From Clostridioides mangenotii TR (lineage in GTDB: Bacteria; Bacillota; Clostridia; Peptostreptococcales; Peptostreptococcaceae), in the NCBI RefSeq assembly GCF_000498755.1, contig NZ_AXUS01000019.1, forward strand, positions 1-64,000: a DNA stretch of 64,000 nt, in the 5' to 3' direction. The position numbers and the translations under genes are program-made. Shown piece by piece: positions 1 to 8,611 of this stretch (positions are counted from its first letter, which is position 1; each line of letters opens with the position of its first letter). The notes under the pieces are model-generated. The model worked only from the letters and a program-made list of their open reading frames with translations, had not been told where the DNA came from and did no database searches.

Positions 1-65
1 TTAATAATATAAATAACAAAAGTTATAAATAAGCAAATATCTAACTTTTTTTTAGATTTATAACT

Positions 66-101
66 AAAAAATAGGTCTTAAAAAATTAAGACCTATTTTG
101 T
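66..101 (-). terminator. Terminator of the peptide transporter gene
   Basis: A 13-14 bp inverted repeat (arm AATAGGTCTTAA) with a short A/T loop lies 17 bp beyond the transporter stop. On the minus strand it is followed by a T run, as expected for an intrinsic terminator. It is nearly symmetrical and could also stop transcription entering from the left. Confidence 0.8.
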
Positions 102-117
102 AATTTATTTAATATAT

Positions 118-1476
118 CTAGTTTTCGTCATCCACAACAAGTTTACTTAACGTCTTGTCGAATACGAATAAAAGTGCAGCTGCTATAAATAGTATTATAG
201 GTATAATAGTGTATACTTTAATCATATCGAAGTTTAAAGTAAATTTATATACATATCCGTAACTTATTCCAGCTAAGAATGTAGCGCATGTCCAAACTCC
301 CATAAGTACACCTAAGTATTTCTTAGGAGCGAACTTACTTACAAATGAGTTTCCAAGTGGTGAGAATAGCATTTCTCCACAACTTAGTAATATACCGAAG
401 AATATTATCCAAACTATACTAGCTTTAGCTGTCGATGCTGCGCCAATTCCCCTAGTCATCTCAGCTCCAACAAGCATTAGGAATGCAAGTCCTAGGAATA
501 TTAATCCAAGACCAGTTTTCTTAAATAAACTCATATCGCCTTTAGGTCTTTTAGAAAGCTTTATCCATAATCCAGCAAGAACTGGACCTAAAACTATACA
601 AACTAGCGCGTTTAGTGAGTCAAACCATGCAAGAGGTACTTCAAATCCTCCAACAAACATGTTTACAAACTCAGCTCCATAATCATAAACTGCAAGGTAA
701 GTTAAATACCAGAATAACCAGAATATTACTGAGAAAATAGATACAAGTATAATTGCCCATATTCTTTTTTTCTCCATGCCTGTAAGAGGTGCATTAGTAG
801 AAGAATCTTCAACCTTTTCAGCAACTATTCCCTCTTTAAATGGTCTCTTACCAGCATCTCCAAGGAATCTCCATCCAAGCATGAACCATAAACCACCTAT
901 AACGCATAGAATCGCTGCTATAAAGAAACATTGTGAAAATCCAAGTACTCCAGCTTTAGCAAATGTCTTAAGGTATAATATACCAACTGCTGTAGTTCCG
1001 ATGAAAGATCCTATATTAACAAAAGAATACTGTATAGAGAATGCTGCATCTAGCTGATCTTGATCATCGAAAAGTTGACCATTTACTGCTGATACATTCC
1101 CTTTAAAGAATGCAGTACCAATTGAAACAAGAATTATCATTATATTAACCATTGAAACTGAACTAGCGATCGAACCTACATAATATCCAGCTCCCATGAT
1201 AAACATACCTACAGGTACGGTGTATCTAGCACCTATCCATCTATCTGATATATATCCTCCAAATATTGGTGCAAGGTAAGTAAATGCAACAAGATTTCCT
1301 TGCATTATCGCCGCTTGTCCTTTATCTATTCCAAGACCACCGTTAACTATTGCAGTAGTTAAGAAGATATAGATTAAGAATTTTGCAGAATAGTATGCTG
1401 CTCTTTCAAATGAAAATGTTGTTGCGCAGAAATAAAATCCTATTGGGAACCTTTTCTTTACTGTTTGTGTGCTCAT
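118..1476 (-). CDS. POT (PTR2) family proton-coupled oligopeptide transporter
   Basis: The 452-residue protein is a polytopic membrane protein with about 12-14 hydrophobic segments and the usual POT length. The first membrane segment carries FSFERAAYYS, which matches the ER-containing helix 1 motif of the family, and residues about 60-85 hold the PIFGGYISDRWIG loop. POT proteins of the major facilitator superfamily import di- and tripeptides with protons across the cytoplasmic membrane. An AAAGGA ribosome binding site lies 9 bases before the ATG. The gene stands alone, with a terminator just after it and over 1 kb of non-coding DNA before it. Exact substrate specificity cannot be read from the sequence. 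Confidence 0.88.
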   Translation of the reverse strand: MSTQTVKKRFPIGFYFCATTFSFERAAYYSAKFLIYIFLTTAIVNGGLGIDKGQAAIMQGNLVAFTYLAPIFGGYISDRWIGARYTVPVGMFIMGAGYYVGSIASSVSMVNIMIILVSIGTAFFKGNVSAVNGQLFDDQDQLDAAFSIQYSFVNIGSFIGTTAVGILYLKTFAKAGVLGFSQCFFIAAILCVIGGLWFMLGWRFLGDAGKRPFKEGIVAEKVEDSSTNAPLTGMEKKRIWAIILVSIFSVIFWLFWYLTYLAVYDYGAEFVNMFVGGFEVPLAWFDSLNALVCIVLGPVLAGLWIKLSKRPKGDMSLFKKTGLGLIFLGLAFLMLVGAEMTRGIGAASTAKASIVWIIFFGILLSCGEMLFSPLGNSFVSKFAPKKYLGVLMGVWTCATFLAGISYGYVYKFTLNFDMIKVYTIIPIILFIAAALLFVFDKTLSKLVVDDEN

Positions 1477-2518
1477 AAGTAAAATCCTTTCTTAAATAAA
1501 TTTTTTTATATTGTTTGAACATTTAGCTATTACTTCTTTAATATAAAGAAAAGTTTAGCCAATTTGCAAATCAATCCGAGATGATCATTGAAATAATTGC
1601 ATAATTCTTCTTCGAACTTAAACTTATAGTTAATTTATCCAATATAAATAAATTAATTTTAAGTTTTATTTATAGATTATACAAATTGATTTGCTATAAA
1701 TTTTTGCTGACTTTTCAATCAACATAAACTTCGTCATTAAAATAATATTTAACGTCACATACATTAATCATAATTAATCTGAAAATTTCAAATTGTTATG
1801 TCGCTACTTAGCAACGTTTTCCTATTTATTTTTATATTTTTTTTTAATACTTTTAAAACGAAGTTTTAATTTCAATGGTTTTACTTGCTAGTTACATGCA
1901 AGTTTCCCATTTTTCAGAAAGTTTAAGATATAGGTCATTTTACATTTTTAAAACGTTATCATTACCTTAACTTCAACCTTCCTTTGATTTTTTAAAACTG
2001 AGTTTCAGCGTAGAATAATAATTTCATCAGATTACAGACAGCTTGAACTATTTTAGTTAGACTAAAACTGTTAATTCTGTAAATCTTGATTTAAAAGCTT
2101 TCGCTTTTTAGTGATTTTTTTAAATATTTACTTTATTTTTATCAATTTAACAAATGATCTAGTCATTGTCATTACTAGATCTATCGGCTTTTTTAAATTA
2201 ATTTTTATGTAGTAAATATTTATCTTAATCACCAAAATATTTATTCTAACATTGTAAATGATACCACATTGCAAATTTTTATACAATATAAATATATAAA
2301 ATGTAATGATTTTTCGACAATAAATTATTCAGTGTTCTATTTTGCTTTTTAATCTTACCTTTCTATTCATTTTTTTACTATTATTCATTAAGAAATCTAA
2401 TATATTTTGTAGAATTAAAGCAATATATTTTATATTGCTTCATGTTTATGTTTACTGTTTTCGTATCGAATATACGCTATTAATCAAAATATTTTTATTA
2501 TAATGTAAATAATAAATA
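1477..2518. other. Long AT-rich intergenic region without a recognisable gene
   Basis: About 1 kb lies between the transporter and the hypA terminator. I find no open frame with a plausible start and ribosome binding site on either strand. Small inverted repeats are visible, including an 8-bp stem GATCTAGT/ACTAGATC at 2157-2182 followed by a T-rich stretch. The region could hold a long leader for the transporter or a decayed locus. I cannot assign it. Confidence 0.5.
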
Positions 2519-2547
2519 AAAAAGGCACCAAGTTTAACTTGGCACCC
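2519..2547 (-). terminator. Terminator of the hyp operon
   Basis: On the minus strand a stem of GGTGCCAAG-type arms around a short loop is followed directly by six T residues. It lies about 40 bp after the hypA stop and closes the hypB-flavoprotein-hypA operon. Confidence 0.85.
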
Positions 2548-2584
2548 ATATTATTATATTTAAAGACAACACTATTTTTTTATT

Positions 2585-2926
2585 TTAACAAGCAATAATT
2601 TCCTTAATCATAAACTCTCTACCGCATAATAACTCCCATTCCATACTTTCACAGTTTGGGCATATCCGATTGTTTTTAAGGAGGTTAAAAACTTTACTGC
2701 AATTTTTGCATATACCATTACCTGGTAATACCTCAATTTCTAATTTTGTATCCTGAAGTATTGTACCATCAACTGCTGCCGGATAACAGAGTTCGATATA
2801 TCTAGGGATCATTGATGATAACTCCCCAATTTGTAAAACTAATGTATCAATTTTATTCAATTGTTCCTCTACAACAATTTTTTCTACAGTTTTTACAACC
2901 TCGATTACAACGCCCAGTTCATGCAA
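2585..2926 (-). CDS. hypA: Hydrogenase nickel incorporation / maturation protein HypA
   Basis: HypA is the small metallochaperone that works with HypB to deliver nickel to [NiFe] hydrogenases. The C-terminal half has the zinc motif CKNC followed 12 residues later by CPNC. I place the start at the TTG at 2924-2926, giving 113 residues beginning Met-His-Glu-Leu-Gly. This restores the invariant N-terminal MHE, whose His2 and amino group bind nickel. The upstream GTG at 2933-2935 lies inside the AGGTGA Shine-Dalgarno sequence, which would then be 6 bases from the TTG. It is the last gene of an operon with hypB and a flavoprotein. An 8-bp tandem repeat fills the spacer before it. Confidence 0.88.
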   Translation of the reverse strand: MHELGVVIEVVKTVEKIVVEEQLNKIDTLVLQIGELSSMIPRYIELCYPAAVDGTILQDTKLEIEVLPGNGICKNCSKVFNLLKNNRICPNCESMEWELLCGREFMIKEIIAC

Positions 2927-2954
2927 ATTAATCACCTACTTAGATTTTTCATAT

Positions 2955-3025
2955 TTACTTAGTTAATCAGTTACTCATTTACTCAGTCACTTAATTACTT
3001 AGTACCTAGTTAATTATTCACTTCT
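2955..3025. repeat. Degenerate 8-bp tandem repeat in the operon spacer
   Basis: Nine successive units of about 8 bases fit the pattern TTACTYAG (for example TTACTTAG, TTAATCAG, TTACTCAT, TTACTCAG). They fill the spacer between the flavoprotein gene and hypA. One unit is 7 bases. No gene fits here. Confidence 0.7.
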
Positions 3026-3039
3026 TTAATTATTGATCT

Positions 3040-5727
3040 CTATTGACCTTTATCCATAAATAAATTTTTAACTTTCTTAACTGCAATTTTTCCTTTACGT
3101 TTAACCATATGTTTTACTACTATCGGCTTTAAATCTTCATAAGCCGCACCTTCACCATCATATTTTCTAACAAGTGAAATCGCATCAAACTTACATTTTG
3201 TAGCACATACCCCGCACCCTACGCACATAAATTCATCTACAACTGTAGCTCCACAACTAAGGCAGCGCTCTGTTTCCTTCTTCATTTGCTCTTCTGTAAA
3301 TGTTTTTCGAAGATCTTTAAAAGTTTCTTTTGATTTATCTGAATCTACATGGGGCGCTTCTTGTCTTGGAAGACGATCGTATCCATCTAGATCTAAATCT
3401 GTTTTATCAAGGGCATGATATTCCCTCTTGCTACGACCGATAGTTAAACTTTGCCCAGGTTGAACGTAACGATGAATTGAAATCGCTCCCTGCTTACCTG
3501 CAGCAATAGCATCGATAGCAAACTTTGGACCTGTTAATGCGTCTCCACCTGTAAATATATCTGGCTCACTAGTTTGATAAGTAAGTAAATCAGCTTTTAT
3601 GGTTTTGTTAGGATTTAATTCAATTTTGCTACCTTCAACCAAATCTCCCCAATCAATTATCTGGCCCACTGAAACCAATACATTGTCTGCATCGACAATC
3701 TTTACATCATTTTCATCATAGGTTGGATTAAATCTATTGTTTTCATCTAGTACTGAAATACATTTCTTAAATTCCACACCAACAACCTGATCGTTTTTAG
3801 TAATAATTCTTTTCGGACCCCAAGAATTATTAATTACAACGTCTTCTGAGAGCGTTTCTTCAATTTCTTCGTCAAGGGCAGGCATCTGTTCACGTTTTTC
3901 AAGACAGAACATATCAACCTTTGAAGCTCCTACTCTTGTAGCATTTCTTGCAACATCAATTGCAACATTACCACCGCCAATTACTACTACATTTCCTTCA
4001 AGCTTTATGCCTTCTCCCAGATTTATATCGCGTACAAAATCAACCCCTGGTATAACCCCTTTTGCATCTTCACCTTCAATACCTAATTTTCTACCTGCCT
4101 GAGCACCGATTGCAATATAGAATGCATCAAAACCTTGTTTCCTCAGTTCTTCTATGCCTAAATCTTTTCCAACTTCAACACCTGTCTTGAACTCAACGCC
4201 CAATTCTCTTAATATATCTATTTCTGCATTTACTACATCTTTTTCTAGTCTGAAAGACGGAATCCCCAGTGTCAACATTCCACCAAGTGATTTTTGCTTT
4301 TCAAACACTGTTACTTTATAACCGTCAATAGCTAAGTAAAAAGCACATGAAAGGCCTGCAGGTCCAGCTCCTATAACTGCAATTTTATTTTCATAATCAT
4401 TTTTTATTTCAGGTACATATCGTTGTTTAATGTTTAAATCCTGATCTGCGATAAATTTCTTAATTTCATCAATAGCGATCGGATCATCAATATCGCCTCT
4501 AGTACATTCAGATTCACATTTTCTAGGGCAAATACGTCCACATACTGCGGGAAATGGATTTTCATATTTAATAAGTTGAAGCGCCTCTTTATACCTACCT
4601 TGAGATGCCAACTTTATATACCCCTGAATACCTATGTGAGCAGGACATTCTGTTTTACATGGACTTGTGCCGCTGTCAACAACATCTCGTCTGTTGTAGC
4701 GATACTCAGGATTCCATTTATCTGGACCCCACTCTGTATTATGTGGAAGATCTCTTTTCTTTTCAGGTACATGCGTTTTACCACATAATTTCTGTCCTAA
4801 TCTTAAAGCATTGACTTGACAGTTTTCTACGCATTCACCGCACCCAACGCATTTGTCTTTATCTACTTGTGAAACATAATTTGATCGTACCATATCGGGA
4901 TTTAAAAACATCTCAGCACTTCTTAAAGATAAACAAGAGCACCCACAACAGTTACAAATCGCATGAGTCTTTCCTGAACCATCTAGATTCGGTATTTGAT
5001 GAACCAATCCGTTCTCTTCTGCTCTTTTAATGATCTCAAAAGCCTCTTCACGTGTAATTTGTCGACCTCTTCCTGTGCGTATATAGTATTCGGCCGCATG
5101 CCCCATCTGTATACACATATCTTCTTTTAAATGACCACAGCCCTCACCCATAACTTCTCTTGCAGTACGACAAGAGCAATCAGAAACTGTAAAGATATCA
5201 TTATCATTTAGATATTTGGAAACTTCCTCATAAGATGCCCTTCTAGTTTCCCCTTCAATTGCTTGCTCTATAGGTATAACGCGCATCAAACCAATGCCTA
5301 CAGGGAAATTACCCGCAGTATTTGGCCCCCTTACTCTACCATAAGCTTCAAATGCCTCGGCAATTTGAGGATACTTCTTAACATTTTCCTTGTTATTAAC
5401 CATCATTTCCATAATTCCTGGAACCCAAGTCTCATACCAGTACTTATCAACACCATCTATTTCATTTACAAAACAAACGCCTGCAACTGCTAATTCCCAT
5501 AAAAGTTCTGTCGTTTCCTTTATAGATTTACCACATAGAGGTGCTACTTCATCTACACTCATAGGTTTGCGTATCTGTAGACATAGTGCGACCTCTGCCA
5601 TTTCATCTGTAACAACAGGCTCCAAAACCATATACTCTGGATCTGTCGTCTTGATTCCAGATTTTGACCCCATCTTTTTTTTACTGACCTTATTAGCAAA
5701 TTCTAATACCTTTTCCTTCCTAGCCAT
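3040..5727 (-). CDS. Large Fe-S flavoprotein oxidoreductase (ferredoxin + GltD-like FAD/NAD(P)-binding fusion)
   Basis: The 895-residue protein has three parts. Residues 1-290 hold several cysteine clusters (CSC at 184-186, CNCCGCSC at 258-265), followed by a ferredoxin-type cluster CVGCGECVENC at 293-303. Residues about 350-760 resemble the small subunit of glutamate synthase, with an N-terminal Fe-S region (cysteines 357-408), an FAD motif GAGPAGL at 453-459 and a second nucleotide motif GGGNVA at 584-589. A C-terminal ferredoxin-like segment has CLSC at 822-825 and CVGCGVCATKC at 835-845. It probably moves electrons between NAD(P)H, FAD and ferredoxin. Its place between hypB and hypA, 28 bp from hypB, links it to hydrogen metabolism by context only. 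Substrate and partner are unknown. Confidence 0.8.
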   Translation of the reverse strand: MARKEKVLEFANKVSKKKMGSKSGIKTTDPEYMVLEPVVTDEMAEVALCLQIRKPMSVDEVAPLCGKSIKETTELLWELAVAGVCFVNEIDGVDKYWYETWVPGIMEMMVNNKENVKKYPQIAEAFEAYGRVRGPNTAGNFPVGIGLMRVIPIEQAIEGETRRASYEEVSKYLNDNDIFTVSDCSCRTAREVMGEGCGHLKEDMCIQMGHAAEYYIRTGRGRQITREEAFEIIKRAEENGLVHQIPNLDGSGKTHAICNCCGCSCLSLRSAEMFLNPDMVRSNYVSQVDKDKCVGCGECVENCQVNALRLGQKLCGKTHVPEKKRDLPHNTEWGPDKWNPEYRYNRRDVVDSGTSPCKTECPAHIGIQGYIKLASQGRYKEALQLIKYENPFPAVCGRICPRKCESECTRGDIDDPIAIDEIKKFIADQDLNIKQRYVPEIKNDYENKIAVIGAGPAGLSCAFYLAIDGYKVTVFEKQKSLGGMLTLGIPSFRLEKDVVNAEIDILRELGVEFKTGVEVGKDLGIEELRKQGFDAFYIAIGAQAGRKLGIEGEDAKGVIPGVDFVRDINLGEGIKLEGNVVVIGGGNVAIDVARNATRVGASKVDMFCLEKREQMPALDEEIEETLSEDVVINNSWGPKRIITKNDQVVGVEFKKCISVLDENNRFNPTYDENDVKIVDADNVLVSVGQIIDWGDLVEGSKIELNPNKTIKADLLTYQTSEPDIFTGGDALTGPKFAIDAIAAGKQGAISIHRYVQPGQSLTIGRSKREYHALDKTDLDLDGYDRLPRQEAPHVDSDKSKETFKDLRKTFTEEQMKKETERCLSCGATVVDEFMCVGCGVCATKCKFDAISLVRKYDGEGAAYEDLKPIVVKHMVKRKGKIAVKKVKNLFMDKGQ

Positions 5728-5755
5728 AGATTTACTCCCCTAATCAATTATATTT

Positions 5756-6430
5756 TTATGAATTTACGTTCCAGTTTTTCACTTCTGTACGTATCCAATC
5801 CGCCCACTCATCAATTCCTTCACCTGTTCTAGCTGAGATTGGAATAATTTTAATATCAGGATTTAATTTCTTTACATGCTCTTTTACTGCTTCTAAATCG
5901 AATTCAAAGTGATCTATTACATCCATCTTGTTGATTAATAAGACATCAACTATAGAAAACATTAATGGATATTTTAGAGATTTATCATCTCCTTCTGGTA
6001 TGCTTAAAATCATTGCATTTTTTGATGATCCAGTATCAAACTCTGCCGGACATACTAGATTTCCCACATTTTCTAAGATTGCAAAATCAACATCTTCTGT
6101 CCCTAATCCTAATAGACCTTGTTTAGTCATATCTGCATCAAGATGACACATGCCACCAGTATGCAATTGTATTACTTTTGTACCAGTTTTAGAAACGGTA
6201 TTTGCATCTACATCTGAATCAATATCCGCCTCTAAAATTCCTATTCGCATTTCATCTTTTAAAGCCTCAATTGTCCTTACAACTGTTGTTGTTTTACCCG
6301 AGCCTGGCGATGACATTAAATTTAATAAAAAGGTCTTCTCTTTTTTTAATTCTTCCCTAAGCGAATCTGCTTGTCTATCGTTATCTTCAAAAACACTTTG
6401 TTTAATCTCAAGTACTTTGTATTTCTCCAT
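5756..6430 (-). CDS. hypB: Hydrogenase maturation GTPase HypB
   Basis: HypB is the SIMIBI-class GTPase that, with HypA, inserts nickel into [NiFe] hydrogenase. The 224-residue protein has the P-loop SSPGSGKT at residues 40-47, the GGMCHLDA metal/nucleotide-switch motif, and ENVGNLVCPAEFD downstream. It lacks the N-terminal CxxCGC motif and the histidine-rich nickel-storage stretch of some homologues. A GGAGG site lies before the ATG. It is the first gene of the operon. No hydrogenase subunit or hypC, D, E or F gene lies in the window. Confidence 0.93.
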   Translation of the reverse strand: MEKYKVLEIKQSVFEDNDRQADSLREELKKEKTFLLNLMSSPGSGKTTTVVRTIEALKDEMRIGILEADIDSDVDANTVSKTGTKVIQLHTGGMCHLDADMTKQGLLGLGTEDVDFAILENVGNLVCPAEFDTGSSKNAMILSIPEGDDKSLKYPLMFSIVDVLLINKMDVIDHFEFDLEAVKEHVKKLNPDIKIIPISARTGEGIDEWADWIRTEVKNWNVNS

Positions 6431-6664
6431 ATAATTATTCCTCCATTTTTAAGTTCTGATTTTCTTTTGGTTTGTCTTAATTTCATTTCATATTGAATGA
6501 AAAGCACTTAGATTGTTGATGTTCTAACACTAGGCCTCTATTAATATATTAAATTAAGACTACTCAAAATCCTCTTTTTGTTTAAACATCTCTCACTGAA
6601 TCTTACGATGTATGATGTAACAATATTCGTGATTCAGACTTTAAATTTAATTGGAGGTAACACT

Positions 6665-7588
6665 ATGTTTTTATTTGAAGCACAGCCAATATCCAATTGG
6701 CTTATGTTACTATTTGTGTTCTTTATATTAATTATATTGAACGAAATTGGCCGCCGTTATAAATGGGGCGGTGTAACACTATTCATAATCATACCAATTG
6801 TACTTACATTTTTTGTATGGCCCAAAACCACTGCTGGTACTAGTGTAGATGACTGGTTTCACTACGCAAAAGTATATTCTGCTTTAGCAGGTTGTATAGG
6901 TTTTTGGCTAATACGTCACATAAAAGGTGCTACTGATCACAAATGGGTTTTATTTTTTCCACCATTAATCCTTGCAATTAATATTCTTGAAGCTGTTGCT
7001 CGTGATTTCCAAATTGGTTCACTAGGGCTTACACAAGAAGTATTTGAAGGTATGATGGTGTACAGTGGTTCTTGGAACTACTTAAACGGTATTGCTGGAA
7101 TCCTAAATATCATTACAATTACAGGTTGGATTGGTATCTGCATTAGCAAGGATAAGAGTAAGGATATGTTATGGCCAGATATGTGCTGGTTCTGGATTAT
7201 CGCTTACGACCTTTGGAATTTTGCATATACTTATAACTGCTTAGGTGACCATGCTTGGTACTGTGGTTTGGCACTACTCATTGCACCTACCGTATCTGCC
7301 TTTGTACTTAAAAAAGGTGCCTGGTTACAACATCGCGCACAAACACTCGCTCTGTGGTGCATGTTCGCAATGACACTGCCTTCATTTATCGACGGGTCTC
7401 AATTTGCTGTTAAATCAACACAAAATCCAACTGCATTATTTATAGTAAGTTTAATTGCATTACTTGCTAATATCGCAGTATTTGTTTATATGATCTACAA
7501 GGTTAGAAAAACAAAACGCAATCCTTATAAATCTGAGCTTTATACTGATTTAAAATGTTATGATGAAGTAAAAGAATTGGCTAAATAA
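6665..7588 (+). CDS. Polytopic membrane protein, DUF5692-like
   Basis: The 307-residue protein has about eight hydrophobic segments and conserved-looking loops such as GTSVDDWFHYAKVYSALAG and WNFAYTYNCLGDHAWYCG. I chose the ATG at 6665 because a GGAGG site lies 7 bases upstream and the protein then begins MFLFEAQPISNW. The longer frame from 6578 has no ribosome binding site. From memory it resembles the uncharacterised DUF5692 family of Clostridia. The function is unknown. It is transcribed divergently from hypB and ends at a strong terminator, so it is monocistronic. Confidence 0.6.
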   Translation: MFLFEAQPISNWLMLLFVFFILIILNEIGRRYKWGGVTLFIIIPIVLTFFVWPKTTAGTSVDDWFHYAKVYSALAGCIGFWLIRHIKGATDHKWVLFFPPLILAINILEAVARDFQIGSLGLTQEVFEGMMVYSGSWNYLNGIAGILNIITITGWIGICISKDKSKDMLWPDMCWFWIIAYDLWNFAYTYNCLGDHAWYCGLALLIAPTVSAFVLKKGAWLQHRAQTLALWCMFAMTLPSFIDGSQFAVKSTQNPTALFIVSLIALLANIAVFVYMIYKVRKTKRNPYKSELYTDLKCYDEVKELAK

Positions 7589-7591
7589 TAT

Positions 7592-7626
7592 AAAGCAAGC
7601 TTTGCAAATATTGCAAGGCTTGCTTT
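7592..7626 (+). terminator. Terminator after the DUF5692-like gene
   Basis: A 16-bp stem with one G-T pair (left arm begins AAAGCAAGCTTTGC) and a three-base loop is followed by a T run, starting 3 bp after the stop codon. Confidence 0.85.
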
Positions 7627-7787
7627 TACTTATGTTATATAGATTTTTCTTTAATTATTTTGTCGAATCATATATTAATAATTGGACATTAAATCAACCT
7701 ATTTTTCAATAATATATTTGGAAGGAAGGCTATTTTAAATACAATATTCATTGCATTAACCGATTAAATCTTTAATCTCTACTATTA

Positions 7788-7816
7788 CTAACAAATCATC
7801 AAATTTTTGATATAAT
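7788..7816 (+). promoter_or_regulatory. Putative sigma-A promoter of the cupin gene
   Basis: A perfect TATAAT at 7811-7816 lies 17 bp after CTAACA (4 of 6 matches to TTGACA). It is 28 bp before the cupin start. Confidence 0.45.
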
Positions 7817-7843
7817 ATATTTATTATATTTTGGAGGTACAGT

Positions 7844-8314
7844 ATGAAATCAGCACAGTATTATATAGATAAATTAAACATGACACCACATGTCGAAGGT
7901 GGATATTTCAAAGAATCGGTAGTATCAGATGATTTATTTAGAGAAGAAAAAAGGTTATTTAGCAGCATATATTTCTTACTCGAAACAGGAGAAGTTTCAA
8001 ATTTTCATAGGTTAACTTCTGATGAAATGTGGTACTACCATGATGGACAGGCTCTTACTATATATATGATTACGCCAGATGGTGAACTTATAACCAAACA
8101 ATTAGGGATAGATATTGAAAAAGGAGAAGTTCCTCAGGTTTTAGTTCCTAAGGGTTACATATTTGGATCATCTATGAACAATGATGGATTTGCTCTGGTT
8201 GGATGTATGGTCGCCCCTCAATTTACTTTTGATGAATTTGAGCTGTTTAATAGAAAAGAACTATTGAATTTGTATCCGAATCATGAAGAAATAATAAAGA
8301 AATTAACTAGATAA
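7844..8314 (+). CDS. Cupin superfamily protein, DUF985 (YML079w-like)
   Basis: The 156-residue protein matches the DUF985 cupin pattern: N-terminal LNMTPHVEGGYFKES, then SSIYFLLETGEVSNFHRL, DEMWYYHDGQAL, and a C-terminal LVGCMVAPQFTFDEFEL. The family forms a single-domain jelly-roll barrel. Its ligand and reaction are not established. The length is typical. A TTGGAGGT ribosome binding site lies 8 bases before the ATG and a good -10 box lies upstream, so it is probably monocistronic. Confidence 0.8.
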   Translation: MKSAQYYIDKLNMTPHVEGGYFKESVVSDDLFREEKRLFSSIYFLLETGEVSNFHRLTSDEMWYYHDGQALTIYMITPDGELITKQLGIDIEKGEVPQVLVPKGYIFGSSMNNDGFALVGCMVAPQFTFDEFELFNRKELLNLYPNHEEIIKKLTR

Positions 8315-8377
8315 GACATATTACTATATATTTTAGATGAAATGTTTTTTCAATATATTTATCAACAAAATTTTATA

Positions 8378-8406
8378 TTGACTCAAACATACTATTACGA
8401 TATGAT
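8378..8406 (+). promoter_or_regulatory. Sigma-A promoter of the MFS exporter
   Basis: TTGACT at 8378-8383 and TATGAT at 8401-8406 are separated by exactly 17 bp. The start codon is about 200 bp downstream, so the transcript has a long leader that contains a terminator-like hairpin. Confidence 0.65.
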
Positions 8407-8524
8407 ACAACACTATAAATTAGATACAATAAATCTAAGGTATAATAGAAAAACTTGATTAGAAAAAAGATTTGTTGTATTATAATTGATATACAATTCG
8501 TACAGATAGTAATTTTTTTTACTG

Positions 8525-8568
8525 ATAAGAGAGGCGATTTCTACTTATGTAGAGGTGGTCTCTTTTTT
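8525..8568 (+). terminator. Attenuator-like terminator in the leader of the MFS exporter
   Basis: A bulged stem, with AAGAGA pairing TCTCTT outside and CTAC pairing GTAG inside, ends in six T residues. It lies inside the transcribed leader, 45 bp before the start codon, rather than after a gene. Upstream, TTGTAT and ATACAA can form a second hairpin near 8475-8500. The arrangement suggests conditional termination. Confidence 0.55.
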
Positions 8569-8611
8569 GTGTTGTTTTACTTATAAAAATAATCTAAAAG
8601 GGAGTGATTTT

